Source of the DNA: Paracoccaceae bacterium
GTDB lineage: Bacteria > Pseudomonadota > Alphaproteobacteria > Rhodobacterales > Rhodobacteraceae
Assembly (NCBI GenBank): GCA_027486345.1
Contig: JAIXPH010000036.1
Location: 208,128 to 272,127 of the forward strand
Direction: 5' to 3'
Length of the DNA stretch: 64,000 nucleotides
The stretch's first letter is position 1, and every line of letters starts with the position of its first letter. A model generated the notes under the pieces. It saw nothing but the letters and a program-made list of their open reading frames with translations. It had not been told where the DNA came from and searched no databases. Below are positions 18,070-28,134 of this stretch, piece after piece. A program made the position numbers and the translations under genes.

Positions 18070-20496
18070 ATGAAAACCCATACCCGCGTGCTCGTCATCG
18101 GCGGCGGCGTCGTCGGCTGTTCCGTCCTCTATCACCTGACCAAGCTGGGCTGGTCCGATGTGATGCTGGTCGAGCGGTCGGAACTCACCTCCGGCTCCAC
18201 CTGGCACGCGGCGGGCGGGTTTCACACCCTGAACGGCGACACCAACATGGCGGCCCTGCAAGGCTATACCATCCGCCTCTACAAAGAGTTGGAAGCCATC
18301 ACCGGCATGTCCTGCGGCCTGCACCATGTGGGCGGCATCACGCTGGCCGACAACACCGCCCGGTTTGAGCAATTGAAGGCAGAACGCGCCAAACACCGCT
18401 ACATGGGGCTGGATACCGAAATCCTCGGGCCTGAGGAAATTCACAAGCTGACCGATGGCATGGTGAACCTTGAGGGCATCATCGGCGCCTTGTATGACCC
18501 CTTGGACGGTCACCTTGACCCCTCCGGCACGACCCACGCCTATGCCAAGGCCGCGCGGATGGGCGGGGCCGAGATCGTGCTGCACAACCGTGTGCTGGAA
18601 ACCAACCCCCGCCCGGATGGATCGTGGGAGGTGGTGACCGAAAAAGGCACCATCATCGCCGAGCATCTGGTCAACGCAGGCGGCCTCTGGGCGCGGGAAA
18701 TCGGTGCGATGGCGGGGGTGTACCTGCCGCTTCTGCCGATGGCGCACCAGTATCTTGTCACCGACGACATCCCCGAAATCATGGACATCCTGAAATCGGG
18801 CCGCGAATTCCCGCATGTGATGGACCCGGGCGGCGAAAGCTACCTGCGCCAGGAAGGCCGCGGCCTCTGCATCGGCTTCTACGAAAAACCCTGTGAGCCT
18901 TGGGCCGTCGATGGCACGCCCTGGACCTTTGGCCATGAATTGCTGAATGAGCAATTCGACAAGATCGAGGATTCCGTCAACTTCGCCTATCGCCGCTTCC
19001 CGGTGCTGGAACGCTCGGGCGTCAAGCGGGTGATCCACGGGCCCTTCACCTTTGCCCCCGACGGCAACCCGCTGATCGGCCCTGTCCCCGGCCTGCGCAA
19101 CTACTGGTCGGCCTGCGCCGTGATGGCGGGCTTCAGCCAAGGCGGCGGCATGGGTCTGGCGCTGGCGCAATGGATGATCGAGGGCGAGGTGGAACGCGAT
19201 CCGCGCGGCTTTGACGTCGCGCGCTTCGGCAACTGGACCTCTCCGGGCTATACCGTCCCGAAGGTGATCGAAAACTACCAGATGCGCTTCAGCGTGTCCT
19301 ACCCGAACGAGGAACGCCCGGCCGCCCGCCCCTTCCGCACCACCCCGATGTATGAGGTGTTTGACGGCATGAACGCCGTCTGGGGCCAGCAATACGGGCT
19401 GGAAGTGGTGAACTACCACGCCCTTCCCGGCGAGCCGCGCTATGAGGAGCCGTCCTTCAAGCGGTCGAACGCATGGGAGGCGACGCGGCAGGAAGTGTTG
19501 GCCGTCCGCGAAGGCGTCGGCATCAACGAGGTGCAGAACTTCGGCAAATACCGCGTCACCGGCCCCAATGCCCGCGCATGGCTGGACCGCATCATGGCTG
19601 GCAGCATCCCGAAACCGGGCCGCCTGTCGCTGACCCCGATGCTGGCGCATTCGGGCAAGATTTTCGGCGACTTCACCGTGTCCTGCCTGTCCGACACCGA
19701 ATTCCAACTGACCGCCAGCTACGGCGCGCAGGGCTGGCATTCGCGCTGGTTCGACCAGAACATGATGGAGGGCGTGCGGGTGGAGAACATCTCGGATTCC
19801 CGCTCCGGCTTCCAGATTGCTGGTCCGAACGCGCGGGAACTTCTGTCGCGCGTCACCCGCTCGGACGTCAGCGCCGAGGCGTTCAAGTTCATGGATGTCA
19901 AACGCATGACCGTCGGCATGGCCAACTGCATCGTGCAGCGCGTCAGCTACACGGGCGATCTGGGCTATGAGATCTTTACCGACCACATGTCGGTGCGCCA
20001 CCTCTGGGACGTGCTGATGGCGGCGGGCAAAGACCTTGGCATCCGCCCCTTCGCGATGCGCGCGATGATGAGCTTGCGTCTGGACAAATGGTTCGGCTCT
20101 TGGGGCCGCGAGTTCAGCCCGGATTACACCCCCTGCGAGACGGGTCTGGACCGTTTCATCCGCTGGAACAAAGAGGCCGACTGGATCGGCAAAGCCGCCG
20201 CCACCGCCGAAAAGGCCGCAGGACCGAAGCGCAAGCTGGTCAGCTTCGTCGTCGATGCCAAGGACGCCGATGTGGTGGCATGGGAGCCGATCTGGCTGGA
20301 CGGCGCCGTGGTGGGCTTCTGCACGAGCGGAGGGTTCTCGCATTGGACCGGCAAATCCGTGGCCATGGGCTTCCTGCCCGCCGACAAGGTGCGCGATGGC
20401 CTCGCCTGCGAGATCGAAATCCTCGGCGAACGCCGCGCGGCGACTGTCCACCTCGCCCCCTTGTGGGACGGTGACGGCGCCAGAATGCGGGGCTGA
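18070..20496 (+). CDS. FAD-dependent oxidoreductase with GcvT domain (dimethylglycine/sarcosine dehydrogenase family)
   Basis: The protein has 808 residues. Residues about 5-370 are a DAO-type FAD domain: VIGGGVVGCSVLYHL dinucleotide motif and SGSTWHAAGG, whose His46 corresponds to the flavin-linked histidine of dimethylglycine dehydrogenase. Then follow an FAO_M linker and a folate-binding GcvT domain (about 430-800; KYRVTGPNARAWLDRI, SYTGDLGYEIF). Such enzymes N-demethylate small methylamines and pass the one-carbon unit to tetrahydrofolate. The exact substrate cannot be read. GGGAG precedes the ATG at 18070. A paralogue lies at the right end of the window. Confidence 0.87.
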   Translation: MKTHTRVLVIGGGVVGCSVLYHLTKLGWSDVMLVERSELTSGSTWHAAGGFHTLNGDTNMAALQGYTIRLYKELEAITGMSCGLHHVGGITLADNTARFEQLKAERAKHRYMGLDTEILGPEEIHKLTDGMVNLEGIIGALYDPLDGHLDPSGTTHAYAKAARMGGAEIVLHNRVLETNPRPDGSWEVVTEKGTIIAEHLVNAGGLWAREIGAMAGVYLPLLPMAHQYLVTDDIPEIMDILKSGREFPHVMDPGGESYLRQEGRGLCIGFYEKPCEPWAVDGTPWTFGHELLNEQFDKIEDSVNFAYRRFPVLERSGVKRVIHGPFTFAPDGNPLIGPVPGLRNYWSACAVMAGFSQGGGMGLALAQWMIEGEVERDPRGFDVARFGNWTSPGYTVPKVIENYQMRFSVSYPNEERPAARPFRTTPMYEVFDGMNAVWGQQYGLEVVNYHALPGEPRYEEPSFKRSNAWEATRQEVLAVREGVGINEVQNFGKYRVTGPNARAWLDRIMAGSIPKPGRLSLTPMLAHSGKIFGDFTVSCLSDTEFQLTASYGAQGWHSRWFDQNMMEGVRVENISDSRSGFQIAGPNARELLSRVTRSDVSAEAFKFMDVKRMTVGMANCIVQRVSYTGDLGYEIFTDHMSVRHLWDVLMAAGKDLGIRPFAMRAMMSLRLDKWFGSWGREFSPDYTPCETGLDRFIRWNKEADWIGKAAATAEKAAGPKRKLVSFVVDAKDADVVAWEPIWLDGAVVGFCTSGGFSHWTGKSVAMGFLPADKVRDGLACEIEILGERRAATVHLAPLWDGDGARMRG

Positions 20497-20516
20497 GCGC
20501 CTCTGCCAACCTCCGG

Positions 20517-20572
20517 GAGGGGCTCACCCCTCTCGGACCCACCCGAGGATATTTGTCCAGAGAAAACAGGCG
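20517..20572 (+). repeat. Hairpin + GGATATTT element, copy A
   Basis: A GAGGGG/CCCCTC stem (20517-20532) is followed by CCCACCCGA and GGATATTTG (20547-20555), then an AGAGAAAACAGGC tail. It starts 20 bases after the stop of the FAD/GcvT gene. It forms an imperfect inverted pair with copy B. Confidence 0.65.
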
Positions 20573-20592
20573 CAAATTGATGTGTGCCGTTT

Positions 20593-20665
20593 TGCCCGTC
20601 TTCTCTGCTCAAATATCCACAGGGGGTGAATGGCGCGGCACGCGCCAGAGGGGGCGCGTGCGCCC
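20593..20665 (-). repeat. Hairpin + GGATATTT element, copy B
   Basis: On the minus strand a GGGGGCGC/GCGCCCCC stem (20648-20665) is followed by CACCCCCTGT, GGATATTTG (20616-20608) and AGCAGAGAAGACGGGC. It faces copy A, and the two tails agree at about 20 of 25 positions. No minus-strand gene precedes it, unlike the other copies. Confidence 0.6.
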
Positions 20666-20731
20666 CCTTCTGCTTTCGCAGCCTCACCGGCTACGCTAGG
20701 GTGCCGCTGCTCACCAACGCAAGAGGCCCCC

Positions 20732-21658
20732 ATGAAAAGCGCAATCCTCATCGGCGCACCGATCGACTCGGGTCAGCGCTATCCCGGTTGCTTGATGGGG
20801 CCAGCCGCCTATCGCGTGGCGGGCCTCGCGCAGGCGATCCGCGATCTGGGGCATGGGGTGCAGGATTGGGGCGATGCCACCCTGCCCACATTGCAGGAAG
20901 TGCGTTGTGCGAACCCCGCCGTGCATTCCTTGGCCGAAACTCTAGGCTGGACCGAAGTTTTGGCGGAAACCACCGCTCAGGCACTGGCGACGGGCGGATT
21001 GCCGATTATCCTTGGCGGCGATCATTCGCTCGCCCTCGGATCGGTGGCCGGGGCGGCGACGCATGCGGCGGGGGTGGGGCGGCCTTTGTTCCTGCTCTGG
21101 CTGGATGCCCATTCTGATTTCCACACGCCGTTGACCACCACCTCGGGCAATCTGCACGGCACGCCGGTCGCCTATATCGCCGGGCGCGCGGGGTTTGACG
21201 CATTCCCCCCCTTCCCGGCCCCGTTGCCGCCGCAGAACATCTGCCTTTACGGCATCCGCTCGGTCGATCCGGCGGAACATGCCGCGCTCTTGACCCATGA
21301 CATCGCCATCAATGACATGCGGGTCTTGGATGAACGCGGGATCGTGGCCCCCTTGCGGGAGTTCCTTGATCTGGTGCGGGCGCAGAACGGGATGCTGCAT
21401 GTGTCCTTGGATGTCGATTTCCTCGACCCCTCCATCGCGCCGGCGGTGGGCACGACCGTTCCGGGTGGCACCACCTTCCGCGAGGCGCATCTGGTGATGG
21501 AATTGCTCCATGAATCCGCGCTGGTCACATCGCTGGATCTGGTGGAGTTGAACCCCTTCCTCGACGAACGCGGCAAGACGGCGCGGCTGATGGTGGACCT
21601 CGTCGCCAGCCTGATGGGGCGCAAGGTGTTTGACCGCCCGACCCGCGCCGGGGTCTAA
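20732..21658 (+). CDS. rocF: Arginase
   Basis: The protein has 308 residues of the ureohydrolase family, which hydrolyses arginine to ornithine and urea with two Mn ions. All metal motifs are present: GGDHS (about 91-95), DAHSDFHTP (about 120-128) and SLDVDFLDP (about 219-227). TTTSGNLHG between them is typical of true arginases rather than agmatinases. It stands alone here; no ornithine cyclodeaminase or urease gene is adjacent. Confidence 0.93.
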   Translation: MKSAILIGAPIDSGQRYPGCLMGPAAYRVAGLAQAIRDLGHGVQDWGDATLPTLQEVRCANPAVHSLAETLGWTEVLAETTAQALATGGLPIILGGDHSLALGSVAGAATHAAGVGRPLFLLWLDAHSDFHTPLTTTSGNLHGTPVAYIAGRAGFDAFPPFPAPLPPQNICLYGIRSVDPAEHAALLTHDIAINDMRVLDERGIVAPLREFLDLVRAQNGMLHVSLDVDFLDPSIAPAVGTTVPGGTTFREAHLVMELLHESALVTSLDLVELNPFLDERGKTARLMVDLVASLMGRKVFDRPTRAGV

Positions 21659-22512
21659 AGCCCGACCATCCGGCGAATGTCCTGCGGGCTGGCCCCGTCC
21701 GTGCGGTATTTCGCAATCGCGCGGGCATCGTCGCGCTTGGCCAGACGCTTGCCGTGATCGTCGCGGATCAAGGCGTGGTGGTGGTAAACAAGTGTCGGCA
21801 GGCCAAGCAGGCGTTGCAGAATCACCTGCACGGGGGTGAAGTCGAACAGGTCCTCTCCCCGGATCACATGGCTGATCCCCTGATCGGCATCATCGAAAGC
21901 CGAGGCGAGGAAATAGGCCACGATCTCCTCTCCCTTGCGCGACAGGACCACATCGCCGATCCGCTCCAGCGCCGTGGCGCGATCGATGCGGTGGGTTCCG
22001 GCATGGGCGGGGCCGGTCTCGGTGAAGGTCACCTCGGGGCCAATCGCGTCCAAGGCGGCGGCCAAGTTCAGGCGCAGCGCGTCGCCGGGCTGGCGGCTCT
22101 CCATCCCCCGCCCGCGACAGGTGCCGGGATAGACCGCGAAGGCCACGCCTTCCTGCGGGGCCGACAGCGCCGCGCGGATATCGGCGCGGGTGCAGGAACA
22201 GGGATAGAGCAGGTCCCGCAGCGGCTCCAACCGCGCCATGTAATCGGCGAGCTTGTCGGATTGGCGCCGGATCGGGCCGTCCCAGGTCAAGCCAAGCCAT
22301 GTCAGATCCTCGACAATCTGCGCCTCCCACTCCGGGCGGCACCGCTCAAGATCGGTATCCTCCATCCTGAGCAGGAATTCCCCACCCGCCGCCCGCACGC
22401 GGTCATGGGCGAAGATGGCGGAATAGGCATGGCCCAGATGCAAAGGCCCGGTTGGCGAAGGCGCGAACCGGGTGCGGAACGTGGTTTGACGGCTCAGTGG
22501 CCCGCCAACCAT
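21655..22512 (-). CDS. gluQ: Glutamyl-Q tRNA(Asp) synthetase
   Basis: The protein has 285 residues, a truncated glutamyl-tRNA synthetase lacking the anticodon-binding domain. It adds glutamate to queuosine in tRNA-Asp. [14 protein letters not shown] carries the HIGH motif as HLGH, and [10 protein letters not shown] the KMSKS-like motif. The zinc-site cysteines are seen as CSC and TC ([17 protein letters not shown]). Its start overlaps the trmFO end by 19 nt and its stop overlaps the convergent arginase stop by 4 nt. Confidence 0.93.
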   Translation of the reverse strand: MVGGPLSRQTTFRTRFAPSPTGPLHLGHAYSAIFAHDRVRAAGGEFLLRMEDTDLERCRPEWEAQIVEDLTWLGLTWDGPIRRQSDKLADYMARLEPLRDLLYPCSCTRADIRAALSAPQEGVAFAVYPGTCRGRGMESRQPGDALRLNLAAALDAIGPEVTFTETGPAHAGTHRIDRATALERIGDVVLSRKGEEIVAYFLASAFDDADQGISHVIRGEDLFDFTPVQVILQRLLGLPTLVYHHHALIRDDHGKRLAKRDDARAIAKYRTDGASPQDIRRMVGL

Positions 22513-23831
22513 CCGGCAAAGCTTTCCTTGGCGCGCTCGGTATAGGCCTTGTAGCGGTCCTTGCGGCCCTTGCGGCCACCTTTCGCGTCAATCGGGGGGA
22601 AGAGGCCGAAGTTGACGTTCATCGGCTGGAAGGTCTTCGCCTCGGCCCCGCCGGTGATATGGGTGATCAGCGCGCCGGTTGCTGTGTCCGGTGGGGGCGG
22701 CGGCAGGTCACGGCCCAGGATTTCGGCGGCCGCCATCCGGCCTGCGAGCAATCCCATCGCGGCGGATTCGACATAGCCCTCCACCCCGGTGACCTGACCC
22801 GCAAAGCGCAGGTTGGGCCGCGATTTCAGCCGCATGCGGTCATCCAACAGCGTGGGCGAATTGATGAAGGTGTTGCGATGGATGCCGCCCAGACGGGCAA
22901 AAGAGGCCTCCTGCAAACCCGGAATCATCTTGAAAACAGAGGTTTGCGCGCCGTACTTCATCTTGGTCTGAAAGCCCACGATGTTGTAAAGCGTGCCCAG
23001 CTTGTTGTCGCGGCGCAGTTGCACCACGGCATAGGGCTTGACGTCCGGCTGATGCGGATTGGTCAGGCCCACCGGCTTCATCGGGCCAAAGCGCAGCGTT
23101 TCACGGCCCCGTTCGGCCATCACCTCGATCGGCAGGCAGCCATCGAAATAGCCGGCCGTTTCGCCTTCGTGGAATTCCGTCTTGTCGGCGGCGAGAAGCG
23201 CATCGACGAAGGCATCGTACTGCGCGCGGTCCATCGGGCAGTTCATATAGGCGGTCTGTTCTTCGACCGTCTCACCCTTGTCATAACGCGACTGCATCCA
23301 GGCCACGGACATATCGACGCTCTCGGCATAGACGATGGGGGCAATGGCATCGAAGAACGCCAAAGCCTCGGCCCCTGTCTCGGCGCGAATACTCTCGGCG
23401 AGGCGACCACTGGTCAAAGGGCCAGTGGCGACGATCCAATGACCCTCCCGCGGAAGTTCCGGGATTTCACCGTATTCGACGGTGATCAAGGGATGCGCCA
23501 GCAGGCGCGCCGTCACCGCAGCGGCAAAGGGATCGCGGTCCACCGCCAAGGCCCCGCCCGCAGGGAGACGATGCGCCCGCGCGGTCTCCATGATGATCCC
23601 GCCCGCCGCCCCCATTTCCCAATGCAACAGGCCCACGGCGTTCTGCTCATGGTCGTCGGAGCGAAAGGAGTTGGAGCAGACCATTTCGGCCAGATGCCCG
23701 GTGCGATGCGCGAAGGTGCCGACAGCGGGCCGCATTTCGTGGATCACCACGGCAACGCCCATGTTGGCCGCTTGCCAAGCCGCCTCTGCCCCGGCCATGC
23801 CGCCGCCGATGATGTGAAGTGTCTGTGTCAT
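22494..23831 (-). CDS. trmFO: Methylenetetrahydrofolate-tRNA-(uracil-5-)-methyltransferase TrmFO
   Basis: The protein has 445 residues. It makes the T54 methyl of tRNA using methylene-folate and FAD. It starts with the flavin motif [17 protein letters not shown] and has [24 protein letters not shown] and [16 protein letters not shown] segments, with the conserved cysteines in [12 protein letters not shown] and FDGCLP. The family length is about 440-450. It is followed by the overlapping gluQ, forming a tRNA-modification pair. Confidence 0.95.
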   Translation of the reverse strand: MTQTLHIIGGGMAGAEAAWQAANMGVAVVIHEMRPAVGTFAHRTGHLAEMVCSNSFRSDDHEQNAVGLLHWEMGAAGGIIMETARAHRLPAGGALAVDRDPFAAAVTARLLAHPLITVEYGEIPELPREGHWIVATGPLTSGRLAESIRAETGAEALAFFDAIAPIVYAESVDMSVAWMQSRYDKGETVEEQTAYMNCPMDRAQYDAFVDALLAADKTEFHEGETAGYFDGCLPIEVMAERGRETLRFGPMKPVGLTNPHQPDVKPYAVVQLRRDNKLGTLYNIVGFQTKMKYGAQTSVFKMIPGLQEASFARLGGIHRNTFINSPTLLDDRMRLKSRPNLRFAGQVTGVEGYVESAAMGLLAGRMAAAEILGRDLPPPPPDTATGALITHITGGAEAKTFQPMNVNFGLFPPIDAKGGRKGRKDRYKAYTERAKESFAGWLAGH

Positions 23832-23882
23832 GGGCCGGATTTAGGCCGAAACCGGCAAAAGGGAAAGGGGGCGTCGCGCGGC

Positions 23883-24016
23883 CCCCTCACCCTGACCCTC
23901 TCCCCCGAGGGGAGAGGGAATTGCGCCCCATCACCGATGGCAGCACCGCATCAGGGGTGGCGCTGCCCCGACCGTTCCGCCCCCTCTCCCCTTGGGGAGA
24001 GGGACGGGGTGAGGGG
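23883..24016. repeat. 134-bp REPIN-like palindromic element
   Basis: The outer 23-bp ends, 23883-23905 (CCCCTCACCC, then CCCTCTCCCC) and 23994-24016 (GGGGAGAGGG, then GGGTGAGGGG), are inverted repeats differing only at the central three bases. Each end also forms its own CCCTCTCCCC/GGGGAGAGGG hairpin. It fills the whole gap from trmFO to the DoxX stop. The layout, two inverted REP-type hairpins around a short spacer, is that of a non-autonomous RAYT-mobilised element; no transposase is present here. Confidence 0.75.
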
Positions 24017-24391
24017 TCACTTGTCCAGGGCGACCTTGCCCGGGCCATTGGCGGCCAGGAGCAGGAAGCCGCCCGCGATGGCGAGGTTTTTCAGGAACAT
24101 GACCATCTGGGTCTGGTCGGCGAAATTGTTGTGATAGAGCGCGGCAGAGACCACGCAGAAGGCCGCCCCGGCAAGGCCGACCCAGCGGGTCTGAAAGCCG
24201 ATGACCAGCAGGACGCCGACCGCGATTTCAAAGAGGATCGCGGGCCATGCCAGAAATGCAGGCAGACCGCCCGATTGCAGATAGCCCGTAAAGCCCTGCA
24301 CATCGGCCAGTTTGCCAAACCCGGCCAGCAGGAAAAGCACGGCGATCAGGATGCGCCCGACCAGCGGGGCGTAGGTGTTGATAGCGTTCAT
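24017..24391 (-). CDS. DoxX family membrane protein
   Basis: The protein has 124 residues with four hydrophobic helices (VGRILIAVLFLLAGFGKL; FLAWPAILFEIAVGVLLVIGF; GLAGAAFCVVSAALY; LAIAGGFLLLAANG). It matches the DoxX/SURF4-like family, whose members are linked loosely to redox and sulfur stress. The ATG at 24391 follows an AGGGACAC ribosome site. The frame is open to 24520 but the extra leader is not hydrophobic. Its function here is unknown. Confidence 0.85.
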   Translation of the reverse strand: MNAINTYAPLVGRILIAVLFLLAGFGKLADVQGFTGYLQSGGLPAFLAWPAILFEIAVGVLLVIGFQTRWVGLAGAAFCVVSAALYHNNFADQTQMVMFLKNLAIAGGFLLLAANGPGKVALDK

Positions 24392-24506
24392 AACGTGTCC
24401 CTCGATAAGCGGCCCGTTCACGCGGCGCGCAGGCGGGACGTTAACCAAGGGACCGCCCCCAATGATAGCGCTACCAGCGCAAGGCGTCTCTGCGCAGATG
24501 CACAGA

Positions 24507-24812
24507 TCAACGCGCCACAAGAGATTTTCGTTCTGCCATGACGAAGGTCAGGGGATCATTGATCTTGACGCCCAAGGCCGCCGCCTTCTGGAAGAATCCC
24601 GGTGCGGGCAGTCCGGGGGTCAGCTTTGCCTCAAGCACCGCCGCGCGGAAGGGGCGGCCTTGGGCCGCGTCTTCCTCCATCAGCGCCTCCAGCGCTGCGG
24701 TCAAAACGGCAACGCGCCAGCCCAGGGACTGGGCCAGCGCGCCGTAGGTCACCGTTTTTTCCTGCGCGGCCAAATCCATCAGCCGCGCGGAGAGGGTTTC
24801 CAGATCACTCAT
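24507..24812 (-). CDS. Small conserved hypothetical protein downstream of gyrA
   Basis: The protein has 101 residues (MSDLETLSARLMDLAAQ...). The segment KTVTYGALAQSLGWRVAVLTAALEALMEED looks like a winged-helix fold by its helix pattern (quoted in part: TVTYGALAQSLGW). I do not recognise a named family. The ATG at 24812 lies 8 nt after the gyrA stop; another ATG at 24827 would overlap gyrA. Close spacing suggests co-transcription with gyrA. Confidence 0.65.
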   Translation of the reverse strand: MSDLETLSARLMDLAAQEKTVTYGALAQSLGWRVAVLTAALEALMEEDAAQGRPFRAAVLEAKLTPGLPAPGFFQKAAALGVKINDPLTFVMAERKSLVAR

Positions 24813-24819
24813 CGCCCCA

Positions 24820-27537
24820 TTATTCATCGCCCTGTTCGGCGACACGGGCGACGGAGACGACTTCCTCGCCCTCACCCACCGAGAAGACCTTGACCCCACC
24901 GGCAGAGCGCGAGCGGAAGCTGATCTGGTCCACCGGCACCCGGATGGATTGACCGGTCGAGGTAGCCAGCATGATCTGATCCGACAGTTCCACCGGGAAG
25001 GAGGCAACCAGCGCCCCGCCCCGCATCGCGCCGTCCATCGCCTTGACGCCCATGCCGCCGCGCCCGCGCACCGGGTAGCCGTGGCTGGACGACAGTTTCC
25101 CCGTGCCCTTGGCGGTGATGGTCAGGATCAGGTCTTCGATGGCCGACATTTCGGCATAGCGTTCCGGCGAAAGCTGGCCCGCATCGACGGCTTCTTCCTC
25201 TTCATCCGCCTCGGCGTCATCCTCCACCGCACCGGCCATCAGGCGGCGCTGTTTGAGGTAAGCCTCGCGCTCTTCGGGGGTGGCCTCGAAATGGCGGATG
25301 ATCGCCATCGACACCACGCTGTCCCCTTCGGCCAGACGGATGCCGCGCACGCCGGTGGAACCGCGCGATTTGAACACGCGGATGTCGGTGGTGGGGAAGC
25401 GGATCGCCCGGCCCCCGGCGGTGACCAGCATGACATCGTCATTCTCATCGGCAATCGCCGCATTCACCAGCGTGACGCCGTCGGGCAGGTTCATCGCGAT
25501 CTTGCCGTTGCGTTTCACATTGGTGAAATCCGACAGGTCATTCTGGCGCACATCGCCGTCCGAGGTGGCAAAGACGATCTGCAGCTTGTCCCAATCCGCC
25601 TCTGGCACATCCACCGGCATCAGCGCGGCGATGGACACGCCCGCGTCAATCGGCAGGATGTTGACCAGCGCCTTGCCCTTGGCGGTGCGGCCCGCCAGCG
25701 GCAGGCGCCAGCATTTCAGCTTGTAGACCATGCCATCGGTGGTGAAGAACAACAGATGCGTGTGGGTGTTGGCCACGAAGAGCGTGGTAACCACATCATC
25801 TTCCTTGGTCGCCATGGACGACAGGCCCTTGCCGCCACGGCGCTGCGCGCGGAATTCGGCCAGGGGCGTGCGCTTGATGTAACCGCCGGAGGTTACTGTG
25901 ACGACCATATCCTCGCGCTCGATCAGGTCCTCATCGTCCATGTCGCCGGCCCAATCGACGATCTCTGTCCGGCGCGGCACGGCGAAATTGGCCTTCACCT
26001 CGCGCAGCTCGTCAGAGATGATCGCCATGATCCGGTCCCGGCTGCCAAGGATGTCGAGGTAATCCTTGATCCTGGCGGCGAGTTCTTCCAACTCGTCCGT
26101 CACCTCTTTCACGCCGAGCGCGGTCAGGCGTTGCAGGCGCAAATCGAGGATGGCGCGGGCCTGCGCCTCGGACAGGTTATAGGTGCCGTCGTCATTCAGC
26201 GTGTGGCTGGGATCATCGATCAGGCGGATGTAATCGGCGATGTCCTGCGCGGGCCAGCGCCGGGTCATCAGCCGTTCGCGCGCCTCGGCCGCATCGGCAG
26301 AGGAGCGGATGGTGCGGACCACCTCATCCACATTGGACACGGCAACCGCCAGACCGCAGAGGATATGGCTGCGCTCGCGCGCCTTGCGCAATTCGTAAGC
26401 GGTGCGGCGCGCGACCACCTCCTCGCGGAAGGTGATGAAATGCGTGAGGAAATCCCGCAGCGTCAATTGTTCGGGACGCCCGCCGTTCAGCGCCAGCATG
26501 TTGCAGCCGAAGGTGGTCTGCATCTGGGTGAACCGGTACAACTGGTTCAGCACCACATCGGGCGTCGCGTCGCGTTTCAACTCGATCACCACGCGGATGC
26601 CGATGCGGTCGGATTCGTCGGCGATGCTGGCGATGCCTTCCAGCTTTTTCTCGCGCACCAGTTCCGCCATCTTCTCGATCATGGCGGCCTTGTTCACCTG
26701 ATAGGGAATTTCGTCGAGGATGATGGCGAAGCGGTCCTTGCGCACCTCTTCGATGCGGGTCTTGGCCCGGATGATGACCGACCCCCGTCCTTCGAGATAG
26801 GCCTTGCGCGCGCCCGACCGGCCAAGGATCGTGGCCCCGGTGGGAAAGTCCGGGGCAGGGATGATCTCCATCAGCGCCTCGGTCGAGAGATCCGGGTTTT
26901 CGATCAGGGCCAGCGTGCCGTCGATCACTTCGCCAAGGTTGTGCGGCGGAATGTTCGTGGCCATGCCGACCGCGATGCCGCCCGCGCCATTGACCAGCAT
27001 ATTGGGAAAGCGGGCGGGCAGGACGGTGGGTTCCTTGTCCTTGCCGTCGTAATTGTCCTGAAAATCGACCGTGTCCTTGTCGATGTCAGCCATCAGAAAG
27101 GCGGCGGGCTTGTCCATGCGCACTTCGGTGTAGCGCATCGCCGCCGCCGTATCGCCGTCCATCGAGCCGAAGTTGCCCTGCCCGTCCAACAGCTTCAGCG
27201 ACATCGAAAACGGCTGCGCCATCCGCACCAGCGCGTCATAGATCGCCGAGTCGCCATGGGGGTGGTATTTCCCCATCGTGTCGCCCACCGGACGCGCCGA
27301 CTTTCGGTAGGACTTGTCATGGGTGTTGCCGGATTCATGCATCGCATAAAGGATGCGGCGGTGCACCGGCTTAAGCCCGTCGCGCAGGTCAGGGATCGCG
27401 CGCGAGACGATCACGCTCATGGCATAGTCCAGATAGGCGGTCTTCATCTCATCCGAGATGGACACCTGCGGCCCGTGCCACGGGTTTTTCGGGGCGGAAT
27501 CTTCGGTGTTTTCCGGGGTATCGGGCGTATCGGTCAA
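24820..27537 (-). CDS. gyrA: DNA gyrase subunit A
   Basis: The protein has about 905 residues and is the breakage-reunion subunit. The winged-helix region reads [20 protein letters not shown] (drug-region Ser and Asp of the quinolone-sensitive type) and the catalytic tyrosine is in [10 protein letters not shown]. The C-terminal beta-pinwheel follows, with the GyrA-box-like QRRGGKG. A TTG at 27537 is preferred as start because GGAAGG precedes it; the resulting N terminus, (M)[13 protein letters not shown], fits alphaproteobacterial GyrA. A TTG at 27558 has no ribosome site. An acidic linker ([14 protein letters not shown]) lies near residue 775. Confidence 0.95.
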   Translation of the reverse strand: MTDTPDTPENTEDSAPKNPWHGPQVSISDEMKTAYLDYAMSVIVSRAIPDLRDGLKPVHRRILYAMHESGNTHDKSYRKSARPVGDTMGKYHPHGDSAIYDALVRMAQPFSMSLKLLDGQGNFGSMDGDTAAAMRYTEVRMDKPAAFLMADIDKDTVDFQDNYDGKDKEPTVLPARFPNMLVNGAGGIAVGMATNIPPHNLGEVIDGTLALIENPDLSTEALMEIIPAPDFPTGATILGRSGARKAYLEGRGSVIIRAKTRIEEVRKDRFAIILDEIPYQVNKAAMIEKMAELVREKKLEGIASIADESDRIGIRVVIELKRDATPDVVLNQLYRFTQMQTTFGCNMLALNGGRPEQLTLRDFLTHFITFREEVVARRTAYELRKARERSHILCGLAVAVSNVDEVVRTIRSSADAAEARERLMTRRWPAQDIADYIRLIDDPSHTLNDDGTYNLSEAQARAILDLRLQRLTALGVKEVTDELEELAARIKDYLDILGSRDRIMAIISDELREVKANFAVPRRTEIVDWAGDMDDEDLIEREDMVVTVTSGGYIKRTPLAEFRAQRRGGKGLSSMATKEDDVVTTLFVANTHTHLLFFTTDGMVYKLKCWRLPLAGRTAKGKALVNILPIDAGVSIAALMPVDVPEADWDKLQIVFATSDGDVRQNDLSDFTNVKRNGKIAMNLPDGVTLVNAAIADENDDVMLVTAGGRAIRFPTTDIRVFKSRGSTGVRGIRLAEGDSVVSMAIIRHFEATPEEREAYLKQRRLMAGAVEDDAEADEEEEAVDAGQLSPERYAEMSAIEDLILTITAKGTGKLSSSHGYPVRGRGGMGVKAMDGAMRGGALVASFPVELSDQIMLATSTGQSIRVPVDQISFRSRSAGGVKVFSVGEGEEVVSVARVAEQGDE

Positions 27538-27730
27538 AGCGCCTGCGCCTTCCTGCAAGTGGTCTAGATATGGTTGCCTGCGACCTTACACCATCCCTTA
27601 TCTGGGGTGCAATGGCGCAGGGCGCGGGCGGCTGGCAGCCAGCTAGGGTGAGTGCCAATATACTGAAATCGTTGACATAAATCGCAGTCATGGCAGTCTT
27701 GAGTTACCGGCCCGTGACAAGAGGTTGCTC

Positions 27731-28012
27731 ATGCCCAAACCACAGGATCATTCAGAGACCGCGCTCATGCTGAAAGGATACGGTCTGACCACGGCGGAAA
27801 TCTTCTACCGCATGCCGGATTATCGCAATGTTCTCAACACCTTCGTCTGGCAGCACTATGATGTGGCCCCCGATTATCCGGAGCTTTTCCGCTTCATCGA
27901 GTTCTGGCAGGACAAGATCGAAGGCCCGCTGCATTCGGTGCGCTTCACCCATCGCAAGCTGATCAGCCCGGGAGAGTGGCGCAATGTGGTGGGGGAATGG
28001 CGGTTGAATTGA
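27731..28012 (+). CDS. usg: Usg family protein
   Basis: The protein has 93 residues and matches the small Usg family, named for an open frame upstream of a tryptophan gene in Caulobacter. It contains GYGLTTAEIFYRMPDY and FVWQHYDVAPDYPELFRFI. Its biochemical role is unknown. It diverges from gyrA. TTGACA at 27671-27676 is a possible -35 element. The 45-bp repeat copy 2 follows 12 bases after its stop. Confidence 0.85.
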   Translation: MPKPQDHSETALMLKGYGLTTAEIFYRMPDYRNVLNTFVWQHYDVAPDYPELFRFIEFWQDKIEGPLHSVRFTHRKLISPGEWRNVVGEWRLN

Positions 28013-28024
28013 GGGCGTGAGGGC

Positions 28025-28069
28025 GCAACGGTTGAACCGGACCGGGACCCAAAGTCCCGGTCCGCGCGC
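28025..28069 (+). repeat. 45-bp palindromic repeat, copy 2
   Basis: Identical to 6559-6603 except one base (28031). The 11-bp arms and CCAAA loop are fully conserved. As for copy 1 it lies just after a short plus-strand gene (usg). Confidence 0.85.
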
Positions 28070-28134
28070 AGACCGCCCCCTCTGTCTGCGCGCCAGAGGC
28101 GCACATCCCGGCGCTCTGCACGCGAACCTACGGC

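Noticed and set aside
24949..27567. Long open frame (872 codons) opposite gyrA
   Set aside because: It mirrors gyrA codon by codon in GC-rich DNA and its product is a His/Arg/Gly-rich sequence with no family resemblance.
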